A stretch of DNA of 33,797 nt from CAYJEQ01 sp964370185 (GTDB lineage Bacteria > Bacillota > Clostridia > Oscillospirales > Ruminococcaceae). A program made the position numbers and the translations under genes. Where the stretch lies: positions 1 through 33,797 of the forward strand of contig CAYJIJ010000024.1 of the NCBI GenBank assembly GCA_964370185.1, given 5' to 3'. The stretch's first letter is position 1, and the number at the start of each line of letters is the position of its first letter. The notes below the pieces were generated by a model. The model made no database searches. It was not told the origin of the DNA and saw only the letters and a list, made by a program, of their open reading frames with translations. Shown here piece after piece: positions 33,787 through 33,797 of the stretch.

Positions 33787-33797
33787 TTGAAAATAGG
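33787..33797 (+). CDS. nadD: Start of a gene cut by the window edge, probably nadD
   Basis: TTG AAA ATA GG at the very end, preceded by AGGTGA (33776-33781), encodes MKIG, which is how nicotinate-nucleotide adenylyltransferase usually begins. The yhbY-nadD order is common in Firmicutes. Only eleven bases are visible, so this rests on position and four residues. Confidence 0.4.

Noticed and set aside
1..33797. CRISPR arrays, tRNA or rRNA genes, prophage or integrase genes
   Set aside because: I looked for regular repeat-spacer units, tRNA-like folds ending in CCA and phage-type genes and saw none; the repeats present are isolated palindromes.

Overview
The window looks like a chromosomal segment of a low-GC, spore-forming member of the Clostridia, most likely on the Ruminococcaceae/Oscillospiraceae side. 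The reasons are strongly AT-rich codons and spacers, Shine-Dalgarno-led genes, a T-box-controlled tyrS, the spoIIGA-sigE sporulation pair, a six-cysteine SCIFF peptide with its radical SAM maturase, and a dprA-topA-trmFO cluster. Ten Ns at 11510-11519 show that this is a draft assembly. Almost all genes are on the plus strand; only two (a HAD phosphatase and a cysteine-rich protein) are on the minus strand.

Layout. 1-5377: rapZ, whiA and dnaE run as one close-packed block; yvcK, usually found between rapZ and whiA, is absent. 5391-5511: a 101-bp MITE-like element with 18-bp inverted termini and a 10-bp target duplication separates dnaE from pfkA. 6659-8275: promoter, tyrosine-specific T-box leader and tyrS. 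8286-9236: a GC-rich palindrome, a SpoIIM-like membrane protein and a terminator. 9311-12210: a likely drug/polyamine operon (MarR regulator, MATE exporter, two GNAT acetyltransferases, the first broken by the assembly gap). 12261-13492: minus-strand HAD phosphatase and a 16-cysteine small protein. 13637-15437: spoIIGA-sigE behind a promoter that resembles the Spo0A-dependent spoIIG promoter. 15493-17234: the scfA-scfB ranthipeptide module, followed by proC. 18071-19445: the infC-rpmI-rplT operon with its own promoter, a structured attenuator leader, and infC apparently starting at ATT. 19477-24970: SpoU-family RNA methyltransferase, dprA, topA and trmFO. 25059-33658: plsX, rnc, an Elp3-like radical SAM protein with a KH-like tail, smc, ftsY, an XTP/ITP pyrophosphatase and yhbY. 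The first codons of a probable nadD lie at the right edge.

Most of the window is core housekeeping. The accessory or regulatory points worth a second look are the MITE, a hairpin-plus-SD leader shared by rapZ and plsX, the radical SAM-KH fusion beside rnc, the MarR-MATE-GNAT-GNAT operon, the cysteine-rich protein with a possible late-sporulation promoter, and the terminator between scfA and scfB. I do not see a clearly undescribed multi-gene system. The SCIFF/ranthipeptide module is the closest thing to a specialised system, and its family is already known.
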